Made by a program: the position numbers and the translations under genes
The notes under the pieces: generated by a model
What the model saw: the letters and a program-made list of their open reading frames with translations, nothing else
The model's database searches: none
What the model was told of the DNA's origin: nothing
Source: Dioscorea cayenensis subsp. rotundata
Lineage: Eukaryota > Streptophyta > Magnoliopsida > Dioscoreales > Dioscoreaceae
Direction of reading: 5' to 3'
Assembly: GCF_009730915.1 (NCBI RefSeq)
Contig: NC_052475.1
Coordinates: 28,581,016 to 28,645,015, forward strand
DNA: 64,000 bases
Shown: one piece after another, positions 21,491 to 33,771 of the stretch
Layout: each line of letters opens with the position of its first letter
How positions within the stretch are numbered: the stretch's first letter is position 1

Positions 21491-24400
21491 TTTCGACGAA
21501 ATTGTTCGTTTATATATGTTAGTTTCGAAATGTTCCACGGACGTCAAGAAGAACATTTGTTGGGGCTAACCGACTCGATTGACGTATCGTCTGCGAACCA
21601 CTCGCTCAAGGCGTGATAAGAGGATCACCATCGCATGCTACCGGACGCCGCTCTCCTACTTCCACCCACCACGCCGCGACGCATTCTCGACGGAGAGAAG
21701 CCCTCCCCTACCCCGCAGACTGCAACAACCCCCTACCACGACAACGACGGCCCCCGATCAGGCGCAAATCGACTCACGGCAGCATTTCCGATCGCTGGGG
21801 AAATTTCACCCACGACATTAGGCTAAGATGTCACCGCGAACTTTACGCAGTACGCCGTGATATTGACGACCGAGTTTGCATTTCGCCGTGGTTTGAGGCA
21901 ATCGAAGGACGTTCAACAAATCGGCCGCACGATCCTCCAAAGAACTCATAGCACCGACTTAACGAGGCGCCGAATTCGACGACGACGACATCATCTGGAA
22001 GGTCATTCCAAGGCGCCTGCATTCAAGAGAGACTTGCGAAAAGAGAGAACAATATCGGTCGGGCTCGCACCGCCGGCCGACGATGAAATAATAGTAGCAA
22101 CACCATCGGGCGCTGACGCTCGTTATCGAAGTCTCTGCTGGCTACGATATGCTGCGCAGTACCGAGTGACATCAGACGCATTTTGCCGCCGCTGGGCGGC
22201 TGAAGGTCGTTAACTCTTCGACGATCACGGCTTGACTCGAACCGGGCCGCCGAGATCAAGCGTATCAAAGACGGACACACACCAAGACTGCAAAGCATGT
22301 TGTGCGCGCATTCCAACGACGATGTCGCAAGGCGACTTCTGGCTGAGAAGATCGCAAATCAGCAGCGTCACAAGGCGGCCGACGCGTAAGATCGCGCATC
22401 CAAGCAGGTGACACAATCCCACCAGCAACAAGAACCACGTGAAGCACGTTGTCTGGCCACTGCCGCCGCCGCTCAAGATCAAAGCCGCACACAATCCCAC
22501 AACAAGAACAACCACGTAACGACGTGTTCGCGTAGCTGATGTCAAAGCCGCCATCGCCCTCGCATCGAGCGAAGATGGACGTCAGTTAGACGACTCAAGC
22601 AACGAGCAGTATTTGATCAAGGCCAATCAAAAATGGGACCACGGCTCGGAAAGCTTTTATTCAAGAAGAAAGAAACGGTCAGCTCGTCACGCCTTTAACA
22701 AATACGGAGCGTGAGTCGATGACGATCTTCCTCAACCGCCTAATGACGCCCGTAAGTTTGTAAAGTTTTTATGATATTGTTTTAAAGGTTTTCGTATATA
22801 GTGTTTAATCATTTACTTTGTCTTCTTTAACGCTTTAATTATATATAATATCACGTAACAACTGAGCACATCACGTAAATATTTGCTAATACGGTCTCAT
22901 TATATCCGATATCGCTTTAACTCGCAGACGGTTGCCGCGGAGGAACGATTACCGCGAGCACCACATCGCCGATAAATTATACACATCACCGCGCTGAGGG
23001 GAAGGAGACGGTCACCGATGATACGTGACGACGCCAGACGCATACAAGTACAAAAAGTCGCCGAGCAAAGAAAGTAATATCTCATAAGCTAGCGCATCGC
23101 GATCACGCCGGCAGCTCGCTTATGTAAATAAGTATACAAAGGTGGACGCACGCATTACGAAACAATTATGGCGTATGGGCTCTGATGTTGCAGCTAACTC
23201 GCATATGAAGTTCAAAATTACTCATACTCCCCGATAATCATGAACGACCACTTCCACGTCGCGTGCGACAACTGATAAACAAGAATACATGCATTATTCT
23301 TCATGTCCGGCACGATAAGGACGCTGTTGGACATGGTAAGTTCTCACATGCGTCCGATTAATATCTCTGCTTGGTATTTAACTCGGTATTCTAATCTCGA
23401 CTCAGCATATCTCGACATACGGAATCTATCTCGACAATCGCTACGATACGGAGTTCGACGAGGCCACGACGGTAGCACCACTGCGGTACCACCTTGGAAA
23501 CACGCTAAAAACAAGGAAGGCCGATCATGCGCCTGCCTACGCCATGCGCGGCTTATCGAAAGAATTACTTTAAAGGAGAAGCTGCTGGCCACTGCAAGCA
23601 GACAGTATCGCCTTTATCTCAGACATAAGCACAAGCTACCTCCACATACCTAAGCGAGGGAGACGCCCACGTCCGCGCATAGCCGCCACAAGCCGGTTAA
23701 ATTTTGTTTTCAAGAACATGTCCCTGTGATATCTCAATATCAATTTTGTTTTCGAGTGTAAACCTCGACAAATTCAATTCATATTGTTTTTCGTTTTCAA
23801 GAACACGACCAGTAGTACGTAGAAACGTAAATTTTGTTTTGTTTTCAATCAGAAGTACGTTAGAATTCCTATCTCAGCTTCATTTCATTGTTTAATTTAT
23901 CGCTCTAATCGCGGTACATTTCACTTCTCACTCGCTTTAAATATACTATATATCAAGCAGAAACATCGACTCGAAATATTCTCCAACTTTACAAAAGTCA
24001 GATCCGCTAGGAATAACAACAGCTCTGCTTAAATACATTCAATCCGGTTAAAAGAGTAAGAGTTTGCATACGCGAAAGTTACACATCAATACATACACGC
24101 TTTCGTCATCGCCTTCTGCTATTTACAACGCCTGGTTTGCCCACGACAAGCCATCGCAGAAGACTCGCTTCGATCGCGACCGGATCCACTGGCGTACCGC
24201 CAGATGTGAACTCGCGACATCAAACGCCACGACCTGATCCTCTTCGCCTGCAGTCGCCCAGCCGCCTCGCCACTAGCGGTACGCGAAACGAAGCTCACGA
24301 TCTCCGCCCCAAGGCATGTCATCACGGTACGGGAATATGGCAGACGCACAACAGAATTGCCGACGGCCAAGTGCACTCCGCGAATAAATCGGACGACGTC

Positions 24401-26944
24401 AAGCGTTCTGCTCGCATTGCCGGCAAGCTAAGCGTTGTTTGCAGAGATACCTTATACCCTGCCACCTTCGGTTACGAATAACAAGTTCGCATGGCGAGAT
24501 CTGCGTAGTCGGCGCGACCGGTCGATCACTGTACCTGAATATCGGTCGATACACGGACTCAACACGCAAGATTTCGCCGCCCTCAACAACGATTCTTACC
24601 CTACCTTCTCGAATGTAATGTCTCGGGCATAAGTAGGTCTCCCATTTGCCTTCGCGTACTCGCGCACTTGCCACATAACACGCGCGATCAATCCCTTGAA
24701 CCCGCAAATAAGGTTAAACAAAGACGAAACACGGTTGTAAATAATTCGAGAACATGTTTCGAACATTATCAGAAATATTTAAACGTATGATTAATATTTA
24801 AAGTCGTATAAGTGTAATTAAACAAAGATCGAGACGCTTTAGCAAGCATACCACGCTACGTGAAACCAACATATCTGCAGCACCTTACGGAGTCGACCAT
24901 TTTCGGCCACTCGCAGAAACGACGCGCCAGCTTCCTCGATCCAAGCATCAACGACCGCGACGTCAATCATATCCACCCCAACGATCACCGAATGCGATAA
25001 TCTCACCAACGCCACATATCCGACGATTAATCAACTGTACCGACGAAGCTTCGTGACGCTACCGCTCATTCACTATCATCGAAATTCACTGCGGATGCTC
25101 AATGCGAACGCGGAAAGATATGTACTCATCACTCCTCACCCACTTCCCAAGTCCGACATCGCTTTCATAAACGCCCAAAACGCCGGAAGATGCGACGCAT
25201 GTCATGACGGCGGGCACTGCAATCACGCTTTCACAAGGCCCTTGGACTCAAGTCTCTATAATGAAGGTAATTATCTCATGATAATCTCCATCTCCTCGTA
25301 TAAGGCATCGCCTAACTTAGATACGAACCAAGTCCACCGGCATCTGGCCTCGTCACGACCACACCCAAGGCGACGCGAAAACCGAATGCTTCCATCTTTC
25401 CTCGCCAAGACCCAAAGAGCGCATTCTATTATTTTCCCGTGATATGCATCATCACAAACAGCAGCCAGCCCAAGCCCTCTCAATCCACAACAAGCACGCG
25501 CCAAAGAAAAGAATGCGCTTTAAACGATCACCGCTCTTTCCACGACGCACCGCCGTGACGGTCTCACCACCTTATCCACACACATACCAGCAACAACAGA
25601 ATGGAGATGCTCACTGCCATCGAGGGACCACCTCCGGCATGCTTTTCCCAACCAAGCCCGGCCAGGGCGGTGTGGACACCATGCTCCGCAAATACGCTCC
25701 CTTTCCTATCGTCACTACCAGACAAGAGATCGCCCCGAAGCCAATCACTCGCAAGGCTAACCTATTGACGCCGACACGACAACCTACGCCACCACCGCGG
25801 GCAAAGCGACGCGTTGATTGTCTTTGATTTCAAAGTTTTTTGCGAGTACCTTTCGACGCACGGCGCCAACGACAACCATCGGCAGCTGCATTCGCATGTT
25901 TTCACCCTAATGCTGCTTCATGAATTTGCAGTCAAAATTCCTTTTCGACTGCATGATTTGCATCGTCCTCGAAGAATGTTCGACACGTCAAAAGCGTTGT
26001 CGATATCCAGCGACTGACGCCAGTTTCAATGACCGGCGAGGAGCGCCATCCGCACGCACGCCGGGGTCACCGCTTAGGGATCAGCTGAGCACTTTCGCGA
26101 CGGGTTCTCGCCAACACTTTAGTCAGTGAAAGATCGACATACGTGGCGAGAATATAATGCTTTAAGTGATAGCCAGCAATATTTACAAGCGTTAAATTAA
26201 ATACTTAAGCGCTAACTAATAAGCGTGGCGACTACGACTAGTAACGATGCGCGGGACTGTGGCATACTAAACACCAACGGCGAACACAAACGCGAACAAT
26301 TAAAAGAGAAGGAACTTTACACAGTGATGAAACTTCGTTTTTCGTTTGAGGATTCGGCACGGCACATTTTCTCTCGCTCGATGTACGTAAGACATCAACG
26401 ACAAAGACATTTCGAAGATGAAGAGCCGACGCGACACGTCCGCCTCGAAGTCGACATTAATTTATCTATTACTGACAGGTTTACCTATCCATCGCGTGAC
26501 AGACTCTAACTCAGCAGAGAAACTTCGAGACCGCGCCGGCTCACATATCTCGCGCTAACACCAACTCCCAAAGTCGCGTAGTGAACATTAGCACTCTTCC
26601 CTCCTCGTTCAGATCTAGCAATACCACAAAAACTCTCCGTAATATATCGGACAGCCAAATCGTACAAACGAAATAAAATGAAGAACAAAAATAAGCCGAA
26701 GAAGAAGAAGAAGAAGAAGATGTAAACAACAAAAGCAGCGGTCAGGATAAGCAAACAAAAAAGTGCATATATATATATATCGCATCGCGATGAAGACCAA
26801 AAAGTCATAGAGGTTACGACTAGGCGTGATGCGTGATTAAGTGCGGTATTTTTCCCTCCATCGGAAGAGGGCAAAAAGGAAAAATATATGCCACTGCATC
26901 GCGATGAAGGCGATATTGTCATCGCTCGACATGAGTGTCATTGC

Positions 26945-27245
26945 TAACCGTCAAGTTTTTATGTTTAAGCAGGATACACATAGTGTTTAACATAACGATT
27001 CACGGTTTTAAATAAAGTCTCATATCATGTAAATAATACATAAATCGTTTAAATATAGTGACTTAAGCTGTTTAAAAATATATGTTATTGTTTAAATTGA
27101 GATACTTTAACTGACATCGCGTTGAAGATGGGTACCTCTCTGCCATCCTTGTTTAAACATCTTTCACGTATTTTCTTAAACACCGTTGTCGTTGTTTAAA
27201 GAGTAACTGAGTATTGTTTAACTTTTTCTATTGTTTACAATGACG
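26945..27245 (+). repeat. AT-rich island with repeated GTTTAA motifs, cluster 3
   Basis: GTTTAA or close variants recur roughly every 20-30 bases across 300 bases, mostly in the same orientation (for example near 26959, 26982, 27048, 27069, 27089, 27150, 27197, 27219). It is the densest motif array in the block. Confidence 0.65.
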
Positions 27246-27949
27246 TTCTTTTTGTTTCCCACATTGTTTTTACTAGGTCTCTGTTTAAATTTCAGGAAGT
27301 TCACATTCAAATATAACATTCGTTTACTGACATTTACAAAAACATTTACAAAACATTTACAACATTTACATGAGGACTTTGGACACTCACGACTCGACCC
27401 TCGTGATAACAAAACAAGTGTGCAGTACATTCGAGATCTCCACAGTGTGCATTTGCTAACATGCGTATCAACTTGAACTCGCACAACATACAACATTAAA
27501 AAGGTTAAACAAACACATTCACTTAAGCGACTATTAATCAATGTGTCAGTGGTCGGGACTTAGCGAAGATCATCGGTAGTTAAACACGAGCGACATAGTT
27601 GTACATCGGACGTAATGTTCTTAAAGCGGTAACAAAAAGTCTCGAGTGATAAATATCAACCCGTCTTAAAGGGATGTTTCAGACCTTCCTCCTCTAGAGA
27701 ATCCTCCGTCGATCACGCATGCGGTGAAAACTTTCTTTTCTTACCCAAGTCGAAAAGCTCGCGCAATTGCTTCCCGTCATCCACCTGGAGAATCCTCTTG
27801 CGATTCGAGCGATTATGCGAGCAGTTTTCGAGCTGCAAAGAAAAAGATAGTTTAATTCTTAACGCGTGATTACAGTGATTGATTCTCGAGATAAGGAAAG
27901 GTTCACGAAAACATCCCTTTCGGATAGAAAGTGGTTGTCCATGGGAAGA

Positions 27950-27988
27950 GGAGGAAAAGGAGGAGGAGGAGGAGGAGGAGGAGGAGTG
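27950..27988 (+). repeat. (GGA)n tract flanked by a 20-bp direct repeat
   Basis: A purine tract of GGA units is bracketed by two copies of 'gtggttgtccatgggaag' (27931-27948 and 28009-28026). It encodes only poly-Gly or similar on translation and no gene is proposed. Confidence 0.7.
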
Positions 27989-28154
27989 ATGATGAGGACG
28001 ACGGCGAGTGGTTGTCCATGGGAAGGGTTCTTCGCAGTTATTTATGAGTGTAGAAGTCCACGGCGGTCGACTCTTCATGCTCAGAAAAAATCAAAGCGCA
28101 CAGCTGGGACCGACATTGTCGATTCTGACGAACGGGTGTTCGGATATTTATATA

Positions 28155-28196
28155 CCGTGCATAAGAATTAATGCCGTCATTAATTCTTATGCACGG
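28155..28196. repeat. Perfect 19-bp inverted repeat with 4-base loop
   Basis: CCGTGCATAAGAATTAATG (28155-28173) is followed by CCGT and then its exact complement (28178-28196). It could form a cruciform or RNA hairpin. It lies near the right end of the CpG-rich block. Confidence 0.9.
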
Positions 28197-28269
28197 ATCA
28201 CTATAACCTGCCACCGCTGCGACACCGCCAACGATTCGGATCAAAGCGAAAAGATCACCGCTTTTCACT

Positions 28270-28440
28270 AAAGACTTTGAGGAATTTAAAGCGTTAATAT
28301 GAAAAAGTTATACATGTAAAGATAATGTTAAAGCGGAGATGACAAGTATTAAAGCGGATATGACAATTATTAAACATATTAGTAATATATTTAAGCGGAT
28401 AATAGCAAATAGTTAAACATTATTTAAAATATACAAAAAG
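28270..28440 (-). repeat. AT-rich island with inverted motif orientation, cluster 4
   Basis: Here the motif appears as its complement, TTAAAGCGG or TTTAAGCGG (near 28330, 28350, 28392) and TTAAAC (28372, 28413), the reverse orientation to clusters 1-3. Inward-facing repeats near both ends of an element resemble subterminal transposase-binding arrays, but no binding protein is known here. Confidence 0.55.
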
Positions 28441-29055
28441 ATAACGATAAGCGAGAAGAACTTTCTGACGAAATGAACTCGTTTTCAAAGCGGAGACGAC
28501 ATGATGGCACACTGCCTGCCTCGACAGATAAAAATCGAATACTGACTCATTTGAAGATGAAGTGCACTTGACCAATCCGATGGAAATCAACTTTCATTTT
28601 ACGTTGGAGAAACCGATTTATATATTTCGTGTATGATAAACTTCACCCGACTACGCAAATGAGTCGCCATAATAAACTCCTGCATTGAATGGTCAAACTG
28701 ATATGAACGAAGAGATTCTCACCAGTATCACGCATGAGCCGCGAACCAAGTCGAACAACTCAAATGAGGAGAAATGAGGGAGAACAACAGATGTAATGCA
28801 ACTCCTATGCATTGTCTATCGAAACCAAGGAAAGCCCTCGAAAAGGTTGAGCATGATGATTTGGCGCTTTCCTTTCCCACAATTTTCAGGCAAAAATGGG
28901 ATTTCACGACATGGACCCATTTGAGTGAGCAGTGAGGGGGTAATAGGGAAGTTAAACACTAACGGAAAGGCTGTCCGGGGTGTGTAAAAATAGGAGGGGT
29001 TTTTGGGAAGTTTTGAAAATTACGAGGGGTGAACAGTATTTTTCCTTTTAATTTA

Positions 29056-29173
29056 TTAAAAAAATATTACACCTAAATCGTCATTGACTTTATATATTTA
29101 TATTACCTCTTAAAATATTAATATTATTTATTTTATTATTATAAATAAAAATTAGAACTATATATGTACAAAC

Positions 29174-29212
<39 letters not shown>

Positions 29213-32200
29213 AAGGAAATTTTAAATGTGAGATTAAGGGTGCCCTTTGTTCTGGGAGTAAGGTCACCTTTAATCCAAAGAGTTAAAAAAATTATTAAAA
29301 TAAGAGTCATTTAAATAATTAATATTTAAATAGAACTAATTATTTTTTATTCTTATTCTGTAAAATTTATTATATGTCCATAATAATTCATATTAATTTC
29401 CCACATAATGATTTTTAATATTTTTAATGACACAACATAATACGCCAGATAAAACATACTTAAGAAAATATTCTTAAATTAAACCCTAGTTCAAAGTAAA
29501 ACAATGGAAAATTCAAATTAAGAAGAATGGGCAAGCTTAATAATGCACATGATGTTGTTTGTCATGTTTCAGTTTGGGCAGTGATGTAGACATGGTTGAA
29601 TCAGTCTATAAGGTAACCCATCTCAAGTTTGAGATTATATATATATATTTTTTATTTATTTATTTATTCTACTATAATTTTTTTTAAAACATAGTTTTAT
29701 TAAATTTATTATTGCATTAAAAAGGTACACAATAACCATCATACACTATAAGAAATTGCATTTTATTTCCCTCCTCATCTCAAAGAAAAAATATATAAAA
29801 AAATGCTAGTATAAAAATAGATTATAAATAATTTTATCTGTGGCTCGAAAAAATATAAAAATGCACATTAATTAATTTTTTACTAGAATATGAACTTATA
29901 TACATATAAATATGGTGGTCATCACAATTGTTTCTACATGGTAGAGCCACTATTTTCCAAGAGAAAAAAATCAAAGATACGCTTTATTAGTATAGTCCAC
30001 ACATTAGAGACATATACAAGTAAACAACCTTGTCAAACTCATATAAATATATAACAAGTAGAACGGCGTTTTCAAGACCATATAAAACATGGTCCCAATC
30101 AATTTCAGACAAGAATGAATAGGTCTTTTGTTTGTATGAAAAGGTTCAAGTTGCTTTATTTGGCCATTAATGTTTAATTTGCTTGTTATGAACTTAATCA
30201 ATGTTGCATAGAAGTTGATTACTTCATAAGAGGAAATATATATATATATATGTTTTTAACAAAGGTGATAAGCCTGGGCCCATTAAAAAATTGTTAGGGA
30301 CATATATATTTTATATATATGACAGTGTACTAATTATTGTGATTTTATCGATCTTCTAAAAAATTATTAAGTCAACCCCATAAAAATTCTATCACATGTA
30401 TATTTAAAAAAATTTAGGAACCAAATCGAGTTAATAAATTTCATCCCACACAGTTCAGGAGTATAATGATACAATACTTATTTGATACTATTTAAAACAG
30501 TAATATAAACAGTATCTTACTCCACATAGGATTTTGACTCTGACTTTGTTCACCCACTGCAATTACTATGCTAACCAGTAGCTTATCAAATATTTCATTT
30601 CAAATCAAGAAAAAAAAAATTGAGTTGATTTTTAGAGTATCTTTAGATCACAAGTTACTTTTTAGGTTTCAGTGGCCTTTCTGACTTGACTATTCTAGAT
30701 GAATCTAGATTATGTTTTGAGAACTAAAGAGTAAAATTTCTCAGGGCTTTAATTATAAATTAAGAGAAGAAAATTGTTTTTAAGTTTTATTTCTTATATG
30801 CACTAGAAAGATTAAATAGCATCAAAGTCTCCTTGAAGTGCCAAAGCCCATTTTTGAATAATTCATAGTTGGTTGCATAACCTTTCTAAAGTCCTTTTTT
30901 TAAATTTGGATTTAACTTACTGTGACAATTATAGCATGTACCTTCATGAAATTTTTAATCATGTTTGAAAATCTTTCAAATTGAAACGTGAGTAAAATAA
31001 TATATTTATTTCTAATAAAAAAAGGCATTTTAAAAGGCTTTGTGGATATTTTTAAGATAAATTCAATATAAAAGTTTTCATGGTCAATGGTTCATAGGTG
31101 ATTAGCACCAAAGAGATCCTTAGTTGGTAAATGATGGAATTGAATGCCCGTGGATGCAAGGTGAGGGGCCGCGAGATATTTAAAAAATCCGTACACATCT
31201 CTGATTAGTTGCTCATAGGCTGAAGTGTTCATTGTCTAATGGCCACGTGAATCACTATGATTTGTCAATTTCATTAAAAAATAATGATTTATTAAAAAAT
31301 ATAAAAATTAATTTCATCTATTTATTTATTTTTAATTTAATAATAATATTTATATTTGTACTAATTTTTTACTTTAATATATTTCCTGATTTATTTTTTT
31401 AATATATATATATATATACTCGGTATATATTTATCTTCATCTCATCGCCTTGTCAACTTCTTTGCGGGTGTTTTCTTCGTTCATATAATATTTTTTTGAC
31501 TAATCTTCTTACATATAATTGTGTCTTGAAAATTCAGTTAATATTTTAGTTTTTAATTTAATTAAAAATAATAATAATATAAAAAAAACATGATTTGCTT
31601 GAATAAATGTACTTGAAAATATAAGGATCATCAAATGCTATTGAATTGAGTCTTGACTTTTGCGTGGTGGACATTTTGGTAGCATTAACTGAAAAAAATA
31701 AAAAATAAAGATGAATAAATTGAAGAGATAAATACATTTGCAAGTAAATTAAAGAACAGAAAAGGTCAAGTAGATGATTGCCAAACTATGGCCAATCAAT
31801 CAATGCACCACAACCTCTAATTCTAGAATCTTTGAAGAAGAAAAACAAGCCATATATTCATTTTCTAAAGCACTTTATTACAAAGCTAGGCAGACTTCAT
31901 TAGTCTTCCTGCTTTTTTTACCTGCCAACTCTCTTTCATGATATATATATATATATGAACAGAAAAAAAGGAGAAGTCCTTATCATCTTAAATACATCAA
32001 TCATATTTATTGGTTTCATTTGAACGTTAGGTTAAATTGGTCCACATTGAAGAAAAACAGGGTCACTTGAGAATTTGTCTAGCTAGAGAAAAAGACATGG
32101 CATTATATGACATGCATGATGATAAGGTCAAAATAACTTCTCTGTTTTCCCCCCTTAATACGTTAGGAATAAAAGTCATCTTTTTATTAACAAAAATATA

Positions 32201-32310
32201 TATATATTTTTTAAACTGATATAGACAAATCACGAATAATCAATTTTAAAAAATTTGAACCTTTGACTTTTAGTTTGGGAGAGAAATGATTGATGGTTCC
32301 GGTGGGGGTG
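29056..32310. other. AT-rich intergenic DNA
   Basis: No gene or domain is recognised. It contains (TA)n runs near 29188-29212, 30236-30252 and 31402-31418, and a stretch near 30418-30500 related to 7358-7440. Confidence 0.5.
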
Positions 32311-32315
32311 TGATG

Positions 32316-33765
32316 TGTTAAGTTCACTCAAAAACTCACTCAAAGATCAAACACTCACACACAATCAAAAATAAGATAAAAAGAGACAAGAAATCGCAGA
32401 ACCCGATCTCGAGATAACCTTTCCTACATCCGAGGGGTCGTGCCCGGAGAAACAATCCACTAAAAAGAGCTATAGTGAACAAAGAGTACAACACTAACTC
32501 ACTCTCCCAATACAGCATATCCTCTCAAGATCGCTCGACTGACCACACTCTCAACTCTCACCCAAGAGTCTCTCACCGTTTGGCTCATCCTAAATCTTCG
32601 AGATGGATCTCTTATATAGACGCACTCAACGCCCACAAAAGTTACCTCTTTTAGAATTCTCCGCGGCCTCCTAACTCTGGACACCTTCCAAAGTTAGATG
32701 TCAGAACACCCAGCTGCTAACACTGGCACACCCATCGAATACGATCGAAGTTCTAGCCAGTGCACCCGATCTGCGACCTTCAACCTCCCTAGTTCCCTTC
32801 AACCGCATCAGTAGCAGACTGACTCGACCAGCTCCTCCCGCCTGCAAACCGCTTTCTTCCTCAAGTCACTGTAGGTTTCCTCTCCCGAGGGACGTGCCCA
32901 CTCAAGGCACACATCGACCATCTCACTAAAGATAGTCACCCAAGATCTCTCGATCTTCTTTCCAAACTCGCCCAAGTTTGGTCTTCCAAATGATCTTCTT
33001 TTGGTACATAAAATATTGTTACTAAACTTGATCTCATCTTCATCCAAGTTTAGCCTTCAATATCTTCAAGTATGATCTCCAATCATCCATGCTTGGATCT
33101 CCAAATCTCTAATTATATCTCATACAATCTTCAAACAATCTCCACGCATGACTAGTTTCCATGAATAGTTCCGCCCATAAATAACTCTTAGATCTTTTTT
33201 CAATTAATGATGCTAAATATGGTCTTGATGATCTCCTTGGCTTGTCTTTACGTTATTTAGTTTGTGTCTTCAAATAGCTTCACACCAAACTAAATTTTTG
33301 TGTCTTCATACCAAGTTTAACTTGTGTCTTCTAATAGCTTCATACAATTTTCATAATCTTAAATATTTGCCAATGATAGAATATTCCTCTCTTCAAATAG
33401 ATCTTTCTAAAAGAAACTCCATCAAAGATATGGATTGTCATACCAAGGATAGACAATCATACCTAAAATAAAACTTACCTTTCTTGAAAAAGATCCCTAT
33501 AGTCTTAAACTGACTTTTCCAAAAAAATAGTTATCATCACATGATCGTATTGAGAGTAATATCTACTAAATAAAAATCTTCAACATCGATCTTCATAAAA
33601 ATCTCCACATCGATCTTCATCACAAGTCACGACAACATCCTTTGCCACATCATCATCCTAGTCACCTTTTCTTTTGATGAGTCATCTCTAACCACGTTAT
33701 CATTCTCTTGCTATGTCACACCTTAGCTTGTCATATAATGCCAATCCACGTCATTAGACTTAACA
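32316..33765 (-). mobile_element. Solo-LTR-like insertion related to those at 53653 and 61255
   Basis: The ends are inverted TGTTAAG...CTTAACA. The 5-mer TGATG precedes the left end (32311-32315) and lies one base beyond the right end (33767-33771). Internal phrases match, in reverse orientation, the element at 61255-62309: a 'ttagtggattg...ctccggg' phrase and 'ccgcggagaattctaaaa'. No internal coding region is present, as expected for a solo LTR. Confidence 0.6.
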
Positions 33766-33771
33766 ATGATG

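Larger units (their letters stand above)
19547..29046. mobile_element. CpG-rich 9.5-kb block, candidate MULE-like or other unclassified DNA transposon
   Basis: Base use changes sharply from AT-rich flanks to sequence dense in CG dinucleotides (CGA, TCG, GCG) and back. Flanking the block are two perfect copies of the 9-mer TTTAATTTA (19538-19546 and 29047-29055), the target duplication length of Mutator-like elements. The ends are loosely similar in inverted orientation: both begin with GGAAA close to the edge and carry 'aaacccctcct' about 50-75 bases in, but there is no long terminal inverted repeat. No ORF exceeds about 140 codons and no transposase, gag or polymerase motif is recognisable. 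Alternatives are a decayed foreign insertion, a captured GC-rich gene segment, or an ancient retroelement. Boundaries are probable; class is uncertain. Confidence 0.45.

Noticed and set aside
21579..26509. Many 60-130 codon ORFs on both strands in the CpG-rich block
   Set aside because: Few stop codons are expected in CG-rich DNA, so short open frames arise easily. They overlap in several frames, are rich in Arg, and show no family motif.
19547..29046. Helitron interpretation of the CpG-rich block
   Set aside because: The edges lack the 5' TC and 3' CTRR with hairpin, and the site is not A|T with no duplication.
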